Assembly: GCA_030039575.1 (NCBI GenBank)
Contig: JASHVH010000413.1
Coordinates: 1 to 7,990, forward strand
Length of the DNA: 7,990 bases
Direction: 5' to 3'
Source: Acidimicrobiales bacterium
GTDB taxonomy: Bacteria; Actinomycetota; Acidimicrobiia; Acidimicrobiales; Palsa-688
Shown piece after piece: positions 1-5,666 of this stretch. Position numbers and translations under genes: made by a program. Positions within the stretch are counted from its first letter, which is position 1. The number at the start of each line of letters is the position of its first letter. The notes below the pieces were generated by a model. That model searched no databases. It was not told the DNA's origin and saw only the letters and a program-made list of their open reading frames with translations.

Positions 1-69
1 CATGACGCGGCCGGAATGACCAGGCCGGAATGAGCGGGCCTGAATGAGCGGGCCCGAATGAGCGGGACA
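1..69. repeat. 14-bp tandem repeat array, truncated by the window edge, ending in a start codon
   Basis: The motif GAATGA recurs at exactly 14-base intervals (14, 28, 42, 56). The consensus unit is roughly CCSGAATGAGCGGG. The first unit (bases 1-10) is degenerate and cut by the window edge, so the array may continue to the left. The last copy supplies the ATG at 58 of the methyltransferase gene, after which the periodicity is lost. Because 14 is not a multiple of three, each copy shifts frame and ends in a TGA that overlaps the ATG of the next copy (see findings). The repeat is seen directly; any role in translation or expression is inference. Confidence 0.9.
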
Positions 70-1125
70 GGCTTGCCGCACGACCCAAGCCAGCCTCTGC
101 CTGTCGAAGCTCAGCAACTCTGGGAGGTCAACGCCGGCTGGTGGCAGCGGTCCTTCACCGAAGGTGCCGACCCCGAGTACAGGGAGCAAATAGTCCCGCT
201 CCTGATCGAGCTTTTGACTGAGGCGGCGCCGGCGACCGTGCTCGACATCGGTTGCGGCGAGGGCCAGTTGTCCAGGGTGGCCGCCCGCCTGCCAGGGGTG
301 CGCTTCGTCGCCGGTGTCGACCCCACCAGCTCGCAGCTCGAGGCCGCCCTCGAGCGCCAGCCCGGGGCTCGGGGCGCCGAGACCGGGGATGCCGAGGCCG
401 GGGATGCCGAGGCCCGGGATGCCGAGGCCCCGGATGCTGGGGCTGGGCACGCCGAGGCTGGGCACGCCGAGGCCCGCGATGCCGGGGCCGGGTACGCCGA
501 GGCTGGCGACGCCGGGGCCGAGCACGCCGCCACCGGGGGCACCGCTGGGCACGCCGAAACTGGGCACGCCGAAACTGGGGCCGCCGAGGCTGGGCACGCC
601 GAGACCGAGGATGACGGGCACGGCCGCCGCGCACCGGGCTCGGCAGGCGTGCAATACGCGAGGGCAACCGCGACGGCGCTCCCATTTTCTGACCAGAGTT
701 TCGACGCCGCATTCGCCTGCCTGGTCTTGGAGCACATAGAAGGCCTCATGGAAGCGATAACGGAAGTGGGCCGGGTGGTGCGCCCGGGGGGGAGCTTCCT
801 TTTGTTCATGAACCACCCGCTCCTCCAGGTGCCCGGGAGCGGCTGGGTGGACGACGACATCCTCGGGGAGCAGTACTGGCGCATCGGTCCCTACCTGGCC
901 GAAAACCATGCGGTCGAGGAAGTCGACAAGAACGTCTGGATCCCCTTCGTCCACCGTCCTCTGTCTGTCTACGTCAACGCCCTGGCGGCGGTGGGCATGT
1001 ACCTGACCAAAATGATCGAGCCGGCCCCACCGCCAGGGTTCCTCGAAAAAGCCGAAGAGTACCGCCAGGCCGCCGGTTTCCCGCGCTTGCTGGTCCTGCG
1101 GGCCGAAAAGTTCGCCCTCCCTTGA
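58..1125 (+). CDS. Class I SAM-dependent methyltransferase with an internal 5-residue repeat insert
   Basis: This 355-residue protein is a Rossmann-fold methyltransferase of the Methyltransf_11 type. Motif I, the SAM-binding glycine loop, is VLDIGCGEGQ (residues 61-70). The acidic end of strand 2 is VAGVDPTSSQ (D88). Motif III/IV residues are TALPFSDQSFDAAFACLVLE (206-225), and VGRVVRPGGSFLLF (237-250) is the usual post-motif segment. Between helix B (LEAALERQPGA, ending near 104) and strand 3 (GVQYARATA, from about 197) lies a roughly 90-residue low-complexity insert rich in A, G, E, D and H; relatives normally have only a short turn there. The C-terminal third (RPLSVYVNAL, then EPAPPPGF, then PRLLVLRAEK) resembles actinobacterial small-molecule methyltransferases of unknown substrate, so I give no substrate. 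The start is the ATG at 58 at the end of the tandem array. No clear Shine-Dalgarno precedes it, and TTG at 73 is a weaker alternative. rapZ follows 58 bp downstream, possibly in the same transcript. Confidence 0.85.
   Translation: MSGTGLPHDPSQPLPVEAQQLWEVNAGWWQRSFTEGADPEYREQIVPLLIELLTEAAPATVLDIGCGEGQLSRVAARLPGVRFVAGVDPTSSQLEAALERQPGARGAETGDAEAGDAEARDAEAPDAGAGHAEAGHAEARDAGAGYAEAGDAGAEHAATGGTAGHAETGHAETGAAEAGHAETEDDGHGRRAPGSAGVQYARATATALPFSDQSFDAAFACLVLEHIEGLMEAITEVGRVVRPGGSFLLFMNHPLLQVPGSGWVDDDILGEQYWRIGPYLAENHAVEEVDKNVWIPFVHRPLSVYVNALAAVGMYLTKMIEPAPPPGFLEKAEEYRQAAGFPRLLVLRAEKFALP
373..609 (+). repeat. In-frame 15-bp (5-residue) tandem repeat inside the methyltransferase
   Basis: About 15 imperfect copies of a 15-bp unit encode peptides of the form [G/R][D/H/Y]A[E/G][A/T], such as GDAEA, GHAEA, RDAGA and GHAET. 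The upstream half uses GATGCCGAGGCC-type units; the downstream half uses GGGCACGCCGARRCT-type units. One copy (GGTA, near residues 160-163) is four residues long, a 3-nt deletion that keeps frame. The unit length is a multiple of three, so copy-number changes would alter protein length and not reading frame. All six frames tend to stay open through the array, so long alternative-frame ORFs here are artefacts of the repeat. Confidence 0.9.
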
Positions 1126-1183
1126 CCCCCGGCCCGCCTGCGCCCGCCGCGATTTGGGCACGGGTTGCTGGCACAATTGGAAC

Positions 1184-2032
1184 GTGGCCGAGTTCGTAGT
1201 CGTCACCGGGCTGTCCGGCGCAGGGCGTTCCCAGGCGGGCGCCGTCCTGGAAGACATCGGGTGGTACGTGATGGACAACATCCCGACCGCCCTCATCACC
1301 AAGGTGGCGGAACTCGTTGCCGGCCCGGCGCCGGAGACGCAACGTCTGGCCCTGGTGGTCGGCCGCCACGCGGCCCAGTTGGGTGAGCTCCAGGCGGCCA
1401 TACAACGACTGAGAGCGTCGGGGGAGCGAGTGAAGGTGCTCTTCCTGGACGCCTCGGACGAGGTCCTCGTCCGCCGGTTCGAGGGGAACCGCCGGCGCCA
1501 CCCGCTGGGCACAGAGGGGGTCGTGGAAGCGATCGCCGACGAGCGGCGCCGGCTGGGGGCCATAAAAGAGATGGCTGACATCGTGGTCGACACGAGCGAC
1601 CTCAACGTGAACCAGCTCCGGGAGCGGCTGTCCGAGCTGTTCAGCGACGGCGAGACGCTCGATATGCAGATCCTGGTGCTCAGCTTCGGGTTCAAGCACG
1701 GGGTGCCGCTCGACGTCGACAACGTGCTCGACGTGCGTTTCCTGCCCAACCCGCACTGGGTGGAGGCCATGCGCCCCCTGACCGGGCTCGACGAGCCGGT
1801 GCGCCGCTACGTGCTCGGCCAGCCCGAAGCCAAGGAGTTCCTGGACAGAGTCGAGCACTTGCTCAACTTCCTCGTGCCCGCCTACATCAACGAAGGCAAG
1901 TCCTATCTGACGATCGCCATCGGCTGCACCGGTGGCCGTCACCGCAGCGTGGTGCTGGCCGAGGAGATCGCCAACAGCCTGCGCGAGCTGGGGTACAACC
2001 CGAGCGTTACTCACCGCGACGTCGACCGCTGA
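1184..2032 (+). CDS. rapZ: RapZ/YvcJ family P-loop nucleotide-binding protein
   Basis: This 282-residue protein belongs to the RapZ (YvcJ) family, usually about 280-290 residues. The N-terminal P-loop is VTGLSGAGRSQ (residues 7-17), with Arg at the usual Walker A Lys position, as is common in actinobacterial members. A conserved ILVLSFGFKHGVP segment and DVRFLPNPHW lead into the C-terminal domain, which has AIGCTGGRHRSV and ends with THRDVDR. In E. coli RapZ the equivalent His and TGG-HR residues bind glucosamine-6-phosphate and the protein directs decay of the small RNA GlmZ. That RNA circuit is not established in actinobacteria, so the role here is uncertain, possibly metabolite sensing tied to cell-wall precursors. 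I chose the GTG at 1184 because it gives the family-typical N-terminus MAEFVVVTG; a TTG at 1154 in the same frame would add ten non-conserved residues. There is no good Shine-Dalgarno before 1184, so a leaderless or coupled start is possible. Confidence 0.95.
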   Translation: MAEFVVVTGLSGAGRSQAGAVLEDIGWYVMDNIPTALITKVAELVAGPAPETQRLALVVGRHAAQLGELQAAIQRLRASGERVKVLFLDASDEVLVRRFEGNRRRHPLGTEGVVEAIADERRRLGAIKEMADIVVDTSDLNVNQLRERLSELFSDGETLDMQILVLSFGFKHGVPLDVDNVLDVRFLPNPHWVEAMRPLTGLDEPVRRYVLGQPEAKEFLDRVEHLLNFLVPAYINEGKSYLTIAIGCTGGRHRSVVLAEEIANSLRELGYNPSVTHRDVDR

Positions 2033-2036
2033 GCTC

Positions 2037-2055
2037 GGGCCGGCGGGACCGGCCC
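2037..2055 (+). terminator. Strong hairpin just after rapZ, probable terminator without U-tract
   Basis: A perfect 7-bp all-GC inverted repeat, GGGCCGG / CCGGCCC, encloses a 5-nt loop (CGGGA) and starts 4 nt after the rapZ stop codon. No T-run follows, so it is not a canonical intrinsic terminator. U-tract-less hairpins at gene ends are common in actinobacteria. It separates the methyltransferase-rapZ block from the gap operon. An RNA-stabilising 3' end is an alternative reading. Confidence 0.5.
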
Positions 2056-2080
2056 TGGGAACCGGACTGGACAGGCTCTG

Positions 2081-2134
2081 AATAGATGGCCCCAAATAGA
2101 TGGTCCCAAATAGATGGCCCCAAATAGATGGTCC
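2081..2134. repeat. 14-bp tandem repeat (about 3.9 copies) in the rapZ-gap intergenic region
   Basis: AATAGATGG occurs at 2081, 2095, 2109 and 2123, exactly 14 bases apart. The unit is AATAGATGGYCCCA, with the Y position alternating C, T, C, T, so the array can also be read as two copies of a 28-bp unit. It is notably A/T-richer than its surroundings. It lies between the rapZ-distal hairpin and the gap ribosome-binding site. No coding potential is apparent. It could be a slippage product, a set of protein-binding sites or the scar of a rearrangement; the sequence does not decide between these. Confidence 0.9.
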
Positions 2135-2198
2135 TGGTCAGGCGCGGACTGGCCTATCGGCGGCTTCGCCTAGGATGTGCGGCGCCGGGCAAGCGATC

Positions 2199-2204
2199 AA
2201 GGAG
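2199..2204 (+). promoter_or_regulatory. Shine-Dalgarno that fixes the gap start
   Basis: AAGGAG lies 8 nt before the ATG at 2213 and decides the start of gap against an in-frame upstream GTG at 2177. No convincing -35/-10 pair is visible upstream. TAGGAT at 2171-2176 fits a TAnnnT -10 element but has no good -35 partner. Confidence 0.8.
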
Positions 2205-2212
2205 TGAAAGTC

Positions 2213-3217
2213 ATGGCTGTCAGGGTTGGGATAAACGGCTTCGGCCGGATCGGGCGGAACTTCCTGCGCGCCGCGTTGGCCAGCGGGGCAGAGGTTGAGA
2301 TCGTGGCGGCCAACGACCTGGCCCCCCCAGAGACGAACGCCTACCTGCTCAAGTACGACTCCACCTTCGGGCGGCTGCCCCAGGAAGTGAAGATCTCCGA
2401 GGACACCATCGCCGTTGGCCCTCATAGCTTCAAGGTGTTCTCCGAGAAGGACCCCAAGGCGCTCCCATGGGGCGACGTCGGCGCCGACGTTGTTATCGAG
2501 TCCACGGGCCGCTTCACGGACGGCGAAAAGGCGGCCGCCCACATCGAAGCCGGGGCGAAGCGGGTCATCATCTCGACGGCGGCCACCAACGTGGACGCCA
2601 CCTTTATTGTTGGGGTCAACGACGACATCTTCGACCCGGCTGTGCACCGGGTCATCTCGAACGCCAGTTGTACGACCAACTGCTTCGTGCCGATGATCAA
2701 GGTCCTGGACGATGCGTTCGGTGTCGAAAAAGGCTTGATGACGACCGTGCACGCCTACACCAATGACCAGAACTTGCTCGACCTCGTGCACAAGGACCTG
2801 CGCCGGGCCCGGGCAGCGGCCAACAACATAGTGCCCACGAGCACGGGCGCCGCCCGGGCCACCAGCCTGGTGCTCACCAATATGAAAGGCCGGCTCGACG
2901 GGTCGTCGCTGCGGGTACCGGTGCAGGACGGCTCCATCACGGACTTCACGGGCATCCTGGCCCGCGACGTCACCCCGGACGAGGTGAACGAGGCGTTCAA
3001 GGTGGCCGCCACCAGCGGCAGGTTGGCCAACGTCCTGGAGTACACCGACGAGCCGATCGTCAGTTCTGACATCATCGGGTCGCCGGCCAGCTGCACCTTC
3101 GACTCGAAGCTCACGATGGCGATGGGCTCTCTGGTCAAGGTGTTCGGCTGGTACGACAACGAGTGGGGCTACTCGAACCGCCTGGTCGACCTGGCCCTGA
3201 TCGTCGGCCGCGCCTAG
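2213..3217 (+). CDS. gap: Glyceraldehyde-3-phosphate dehydrogenase, NAD-dependent type
   Basis: This enzyme interconverts glyceraldehyde-3-phosphate and 1,3-bisphosphoglycerate in the cytoplasm. The 334-residue length is normal. The dinucleotide-binding motif VGINGFGRIGR is at residues 5-15. The acidic residue after strand 2 (AANDL, D35) is typical of NAD-preferring glycolytic GapA enzymes. The catalytic Cys153 lies in NASCTTNC and its partner His180 in TTVHAYTNDQ. The phosphate-binding STGAARA segment and the C-terminal WYDNEWGYSNR signature are intact. The ATG at 2213 is chosen over an in-frame GTG at 2177 because it has a proper Shine-Dalgarno and gives the family-standard N-terminus MAVRVGINGFG. 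It is the first gene of gap-pgk-tpiA. The 180-bp upstream region holds a hairpin and a tandem repeat, and lacks the yvcK and whiA genes usual at this position. Confidence 0.98.
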   Translation: MAVRVGINGFGRIGRNFLRAALASGAEVEIVAANDLAPPETNAYLLKYDSTFGRLPQEVKISEDTIAVGPHSFKVFSEKDPKALPWGDVGADVVIESTGRFTDGEKAAAHIEAGAKRVIISTAATNVDATFIVGVNDDIFDPAVHRVISNASCTTNCFVPMIKVLDDAFGVEKGLMTTVHAYTNDQNLLDLVHKDLRRARAAANNIVPTSTGAARATSLVLTNMKGRLDGSSLRVPVQDGSITDFTGILARDVTPDEVNEAFKVAATSGRLANVLEYTDEPIVSSDIIGSPASCTFDSKLTMAMGSLVKVFGWYDNEWGYSNRLVDLALIVGRA

Positions 3218-3221
3218 GCGC

Positions 3222-4427
3222 ATGCAACTGCCACAGCTGGAGGACCTCCCCCCCGTCAGGGGCAAACGAGTACTGGTCCGGTGCGACTTCAACGTGCCGC
3301 TGGCGGGTGACGTGATCACCGACGACCTGCGCATCCGCCTGCCCATCGACACCCTCACGTGGCTGCTCGACCAGGGGGCGGAAAAGCTCACCGTCTGCAG
3401 CCACCTGGGCCGGCCCAAGGGCAAACCGGACCCCAAGTACGATATTGCCCCGGTCCGCCGGCGACTGTACGAGCTGCTGGAGGACCGGGACGCCAGTACC
3501 GAGCGGGTCGAGCTGCTCGAGAACCTGCGCTTCAACCCGGGCGAAGAGGCGAACGACCCCGCTTTCGTCGCGTCATTGGTAGAAAATCAGGACCTTTACG
3601 TAGATGATGCGTTTGGCGCCGCCCACAGGGCGCACGCCTCGATCGTCGGTCCACCGGCTTTCCTGCCTTCGGCGGCCGGCCGCGTCTTGGCCCGCGAAGT
3701 CGAGGTCCTCGACGGCCTCCTGCAGGAACCGCGACGGCCGTTCGTGGCGGTGCTCGGCGGGGCAAAAGTGTCAGACAAGCTGGGGGTGATCGACGCTCTT
3801 CTCGGCAAGGTCGACACTCTCCTGGTCGGGGGCGGGATGTGCTTCACCTTCCTGGCCGCCCAGGGCCATGACCCGGGCGGGTCCCTGCTCGAGCACAGCC
3901 AGGTGGAAAACTGCGCCCGGCTGCTGAGCGCGGCAGAGGCCTCCGGGAAGCGGATCCTGGTGCCGACCGACATCATCGCCCTTTCCCCTGATGGGGTCTT
4001 CGGCGCCGGCCGGGCGCCCGAAGGGGAGATGGAGCAGTTCGGGCCGGACCTGCCGGAGGGATGGCTGGGCCTCGATATAGGCCCCGGCACGGCGGCGGCC
4101 TTCGCGGACGAGATCGCGTCGGGGGCGACGGTGTTCTGGAACGGGCCCATGGGCGTCTTCGAGGACCCGCGCTTCGCCGCCGGGACAGAAGTGGTGGCGG
4201 AGGCGGTGGCCTCGACGGAGGGGTTTTCAGTGGTGGGCGGCGGGGACAGCGCCAGCGCGCTCAAAGAGTTCGGCCTCGACGACCAGGTCGACCACCTCTC
4301 GACGGGAGGCGGGGCGTCCCTCGAGTTCATAGAGAAAGGCGACCTCCCAGGGCTGGCTGCTCTCCGCGATTCCGCGGCGCGGACTGGCGCCTCACCCAGC
4401 ACCAAATCAACTGCCCAGAGTGGCTGA
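3222..4427 (+). CDS. pgk: Phosphoglycerate kinase
   Basis: Pgk transfers the acyl phosphate of 1,3-bisphosphoglycerate to ADP, the next glycolytic step after Gap. The protein has 401 residues, near the usual 390-400. Substrate-binding motifs in the N-lobe are RCDFNVP (20-26), SHLGRPKG (60-67), LRFNPGEEAN (102-111) and DDAFGAAHRAHAS (128-140). Nucleotide-binding motifs in the C-lobe are LGGAKVSDK (178-186), FWNGPMGVFE (305-314), VGGGDSASAL (338-347) and STGGGASLEF (360-369). A polar tail rich in S, T and A (about residues 384-401) extends past the conserved end and overlaps the start of tpiA. The start lies 4 nt after the gap stop and has no clear Shine-Dalgarno of its own, which suggests translational coupling. 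Confidence 0.98.
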   Translation: MQLPQLEDLPPVRGKRVLVRCDFNVPLAGDVITDDLRIRLPIDTLTWLLDQGAEKLTVCSHLGRPKGKPDPKYDIAPVRRRLYELLEDRDASTERVELLENLRFNPGEEANDPAFVASLVENQDLYVDDAFGAAHRAHASIVGPPAFLPSAAGRVLAREVEVLDGLLQEPRRPFVAVLGGAKVSDKLGVIDALLGKVDTLLVGGGMCFTFLAAQGHDPGGSLLEHSQVENCARLLSAAEASGKRILVPTDIIALSPDGVFGAGRAPEGEMEQFGPDLPEGWLGLDIGPGTAAAFADEIASGATVFWNGPMGVFEDPRFAAGTEVVAEAVASTEGFSVVGGGDSASALKEFGLDDQVDHLSTGGGASLEFIEKGDLPGLAALRDSAARTGASPSTKSTAQSG

Positions 4428-5196
4428 CCGCAAACCGCTCATAAGCGGCAATTGGAAAATGAACCACACCCATCTGGAGGCGATCGCCGTCGTCCAGAAG
4501 CTGGCTTACAGCCTGTCGCCGGCAGATTACGACCGGGTCGACGTCTCCGTCCACCCGGCTTTTACCGCCTTGCGGTCGGTTCAGACGCTGCTGGACGCAG
4601 ACGAAATCCCGATCGCCCTGGGGGCCCAAAATGTGTACCCGGCCGAGTCGGGCGCCTTTACCGGCGAGGTGAGCCCCGTAATGTTGGCCAAGCTCAACGT
4701 TCGCTACGTGATCGTGGGCCATTCCGAGCGCCGCGAGATTTTCGGCGAGACCGATTCGTTTGTGAACGAGAAACTTCTCGCCGTCCTGAAGCACCGGATG
4801 TCGCCAATTCTTTGTATCGGCGAAACGCTTGCTGAACGTGAGGCGGGAACCACGGAGAGTAAGTGCATACGGCAGCTCGAAGGTGGCCTGCAAGGGGTCT
4901 CACCAGAAGCCGCCGCCAACGTTGTGATCGCGTACGAGCCCATTTGGGCCATTGGTACGGGCCGGACCGCAAGTGCCGCCGACGCCGAAGAGGTGTGCAA
5001 GGGCATACGAGGGTGGTTGGCGGCCAATTACGGTGCTGAACTGGCCCAACGCCTCCGGGTCCAGTACGGAGGGTCCGTCACCCCGGCGAACATCGCCGAG
5101 CTGATGGCGGAGGACGACATCGACGGTGCCCTGGTCGGGGGGGCCAGCCTCGACGCCGAGCGCTTCAGCCAGATCGTCCGGTTCGGTCGTTCGTAG
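4420..5196 (+). CDS. tpiA: Triosephosphate isomerase
   Basis: TpiA interconverts dihydroxyacetone phosphate and glyceraldehyde-3-phosphate. The 258-residue protein has an intact active site: Asn11 and Lys13 in SGNWKMN, the electrophilic His101 in VGHSERRE, and the catalytic base Glu173 in AYEPIWAIGTG, which runs into the flexible loop. The phosphate-binding segments YGGSV (216-220) and ALVGGASL (237-244) are also present. The start is a GTG lying inside the last codons of pgk, so the two genes overlap by 8 nt. This start gives MADRKPLISGNWKMN, the family-standard N-terminus, and coupled translation is likely. It ends the glycolytic cluster; secG follows after 138 bp. Confidence 0.98.
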   Translation: MADRKPLISGNWKMNHTHLEAIAVVQKLAYSLSPADYDRVDVSVHPAFTALRSVQTLLDADEIPIALGAQNVYPAESGAFTGEVSPVMLAKLNVRYVIVGHSERREIFGETDSFVNEKLLAVLKHRMSPILCIGETLAEREAGTTESKCIRQLEGGLQGVSPEAAANVVIAYEPIWAIGTGRTASAADAEEVCKGIRGWLAANYGAELAQRLRVQYGGSVTPANIAELMAEDDIDGALVGGASLDAERFSQIVRFGRS

Positions 5197-5250
5197 CCCC
5201 GGGAGACCGACGCCTGCCCGCCACAGAGGGCGCGTAGTACGACAGCCGCG

Positions 5251-5270
5251 CGAATGGTATCTTTCATTCG
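5251..5270. repeat. Inverted repeat 1 in the secG leader
   Basis: CGAATG and CATTCG form a perfect 6-bp inverted repeat around an 8-nt loop (GTATCTTT). It lies 55 bp after the tpiA stop. It could be a small RNA hairpin or an operator half-site pair. The sequence alone does not show which. Confidence 0.5.
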
Positions 5271-5272
5271 AC

Positions 5273-5291
5273 CCGGCCGTTGGCTGGCCGG
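5273..5291. repeat. Inverted repeat 2 in the secG leader
   Basis: CCGGCC and GGCCGG form a perfect 6-bp inverted repeat around a 7-nt loop (GTTGGCT), starting 2 nt after the previous inverted repeat. No T-run follows, so it would be a weak terminator for the gap-pgk-tpiA operon, though a U-tract-less terminator is possible. Confidence 0.45.
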
Positions 5292-5306
5292 CGCCCGAGG
5301 TATACA
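5280..5306 (+). promoter_or_regulatory. Possible sigma-70-like promoter for secG
   Basis: TATACA at 5301-5306 is close to a -10 consensus and lies in an otherwise GC-rich stretch 28 bp before the secG start. The nearest -35-like hexamer is TTGGCT at 5280-5285, giving a short 15-nt spacer. The transcript would begin only about 20 nt before the start codon. The -10 is reasonable and the -35 weak, and the -35 falls within the second inverted repeat. Confidence 0.35.
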
Positions 5307-5318
5307 CCTAGTAAAAGC

Positions 5319-5325
5319 AGGAGGT
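5319..5325 (+). promoter_or_regulatory. Strong Shine-Dalgarno for secG
   Basis: AGGAGGT is a near-perfect match to the anti-Shine-Dalgarno complement. It sits 9 nt before the GTG at 5335, which favours that GTG over the adjacent GTG at 5338. Confidence 0.85.
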
Positions 5326-5334
5326 GCCAGCTAA

Positions 5335-5568
5335 GTGGTGATCACGTGGGTGTCCATCGCGATCCAGATTGTGCTGTGCATAACCCTGGTCATCTCGATC
5401 CTGCTCCACAGCGGGAAAGGCGGGGGCCTTTCAGAGATGTTCGGGGGTGGGCTCGGCTCGGCCGCAGCGTCTTCGAGCGTGGTCGAGCGCAACCTGGACC
5501 GTTTTACGGTCATAACGGCGATCGCCTTCGGCTTCAATACGACGATCCTGGCCATACGGCTCGGTTAA
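5335..5568 (+). CDS. secG: Preprotein translocase subunit SecG
   Basis: SecG is the small membrane subunit of the SecYEG protein-conducting channel and helps SecA-driven export. This 77-residue protein has the standard topology. A first membrane helix spans about residues 3-22. It is followed by the conserved cytoplasmic loop HSGKGGGLSEMFGGG (25-39) and a small-residue stretch with S/A. A second helix spans about residues 58-76 near the C-terminus. Length and motif order match the family. The start is GTG, supported by the strong AGGAGGT. Position after tpiA is conserved in actinobacteria. The hairpins and -10-like element upstream suggest it can be transcribed apart from the glycolytic genes. 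Confidence 0.95.
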   Translation: MVITWVSIAIQIVLCITLVISILLHSGKGGGLSEMFGGGLGSAAASSSVVERNLDRFTVITAIAFGFNTTILAIRLG

Positions 5569-5576
5569 AACGCGGG

Positions 5577-5609
5577 CGCGGTTAGGCGGAGGCCAACCGC
5601 GGCGCTTTT
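5577..5609 (+). terminator. Probable intrinsic terminator after secG
   Basis: CGCGGTT-A-GG pairs with CC-AACCGCG to give a 9-bp stem with one bulged A and a 6-nt loop (CGGAGG). The stem begins 8 nt after the secG stop and is followed by GCGC and then TTTT. The short T-run makes it a moderate intrinsic terminator. It separates secG from the ABC importer genes. Confidence 0.5.
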
Positions 5610-5666
5610 GGGGGCACGGCCGGGGGGCTTAGCGGGCAACGCGAGCACGCTCACGAAAGGCAAATA

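Noticed and set aside
1..134. CRISPR array at the left edge or at 2081-2134
   Set aside because: The units are 14 bp and directly abutting with no unique spacers, so these are minisatellites. No cas-like gene is present.
373..450. G-quadruplex potential in the G-rich repeat
   Set aside because: The runs of four Gs are separated by about 11 bases, longer than typical quadruplex loops, and are interrupted by C-rich segments that would prefer duplex.
373..609. Pentapeptide-repeat protein domain (MfpA/Qnr-type)
   Set aside because: The canonical pentapeptide repeat is A(D/N)LxX with a central Leu or Phe. This array is [G/R][D/H]A[E/G][A/T] and has no hydrophobic centre residue, so a right-handed quadrilateral beta-helix is not expected.
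155..884. Long reverse-strand and alternative-frame ORFs across the methyltransferase, encoding Arg/Pro-rich proteins
   Set aside because: The 15-bp repeat keeps all frames open and the GC-rich sequence has few stops. The methyltransferase motifs are in the + frame starting at 58. The alternative products are low-complexity and have no recognisable domain.
1172..1177. CACAAT as a -10 element giving a leaderless rapZ transcript
   Set aside because: It does not fit the TAnnnT pattern and has no -35 at proper spacing. It was noted only because no Shine-Dalgarno precedes rapZ.
1154..1183. Ten-residue N-terminal extension of RapZ from a TTG at 1154
   Set aside because: The added residues (GTGCWHNWNV-like) are not a family feature, and the GTG at 1184 gives the standard RapZ N-terminus.
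974..2095. Reverse-strand ORF opposite rapZ and similar ones opposite gap and pgk
   Set aside because: They mirror highly conserved + strand genes and have no domain or ribosome-binding site evidence.
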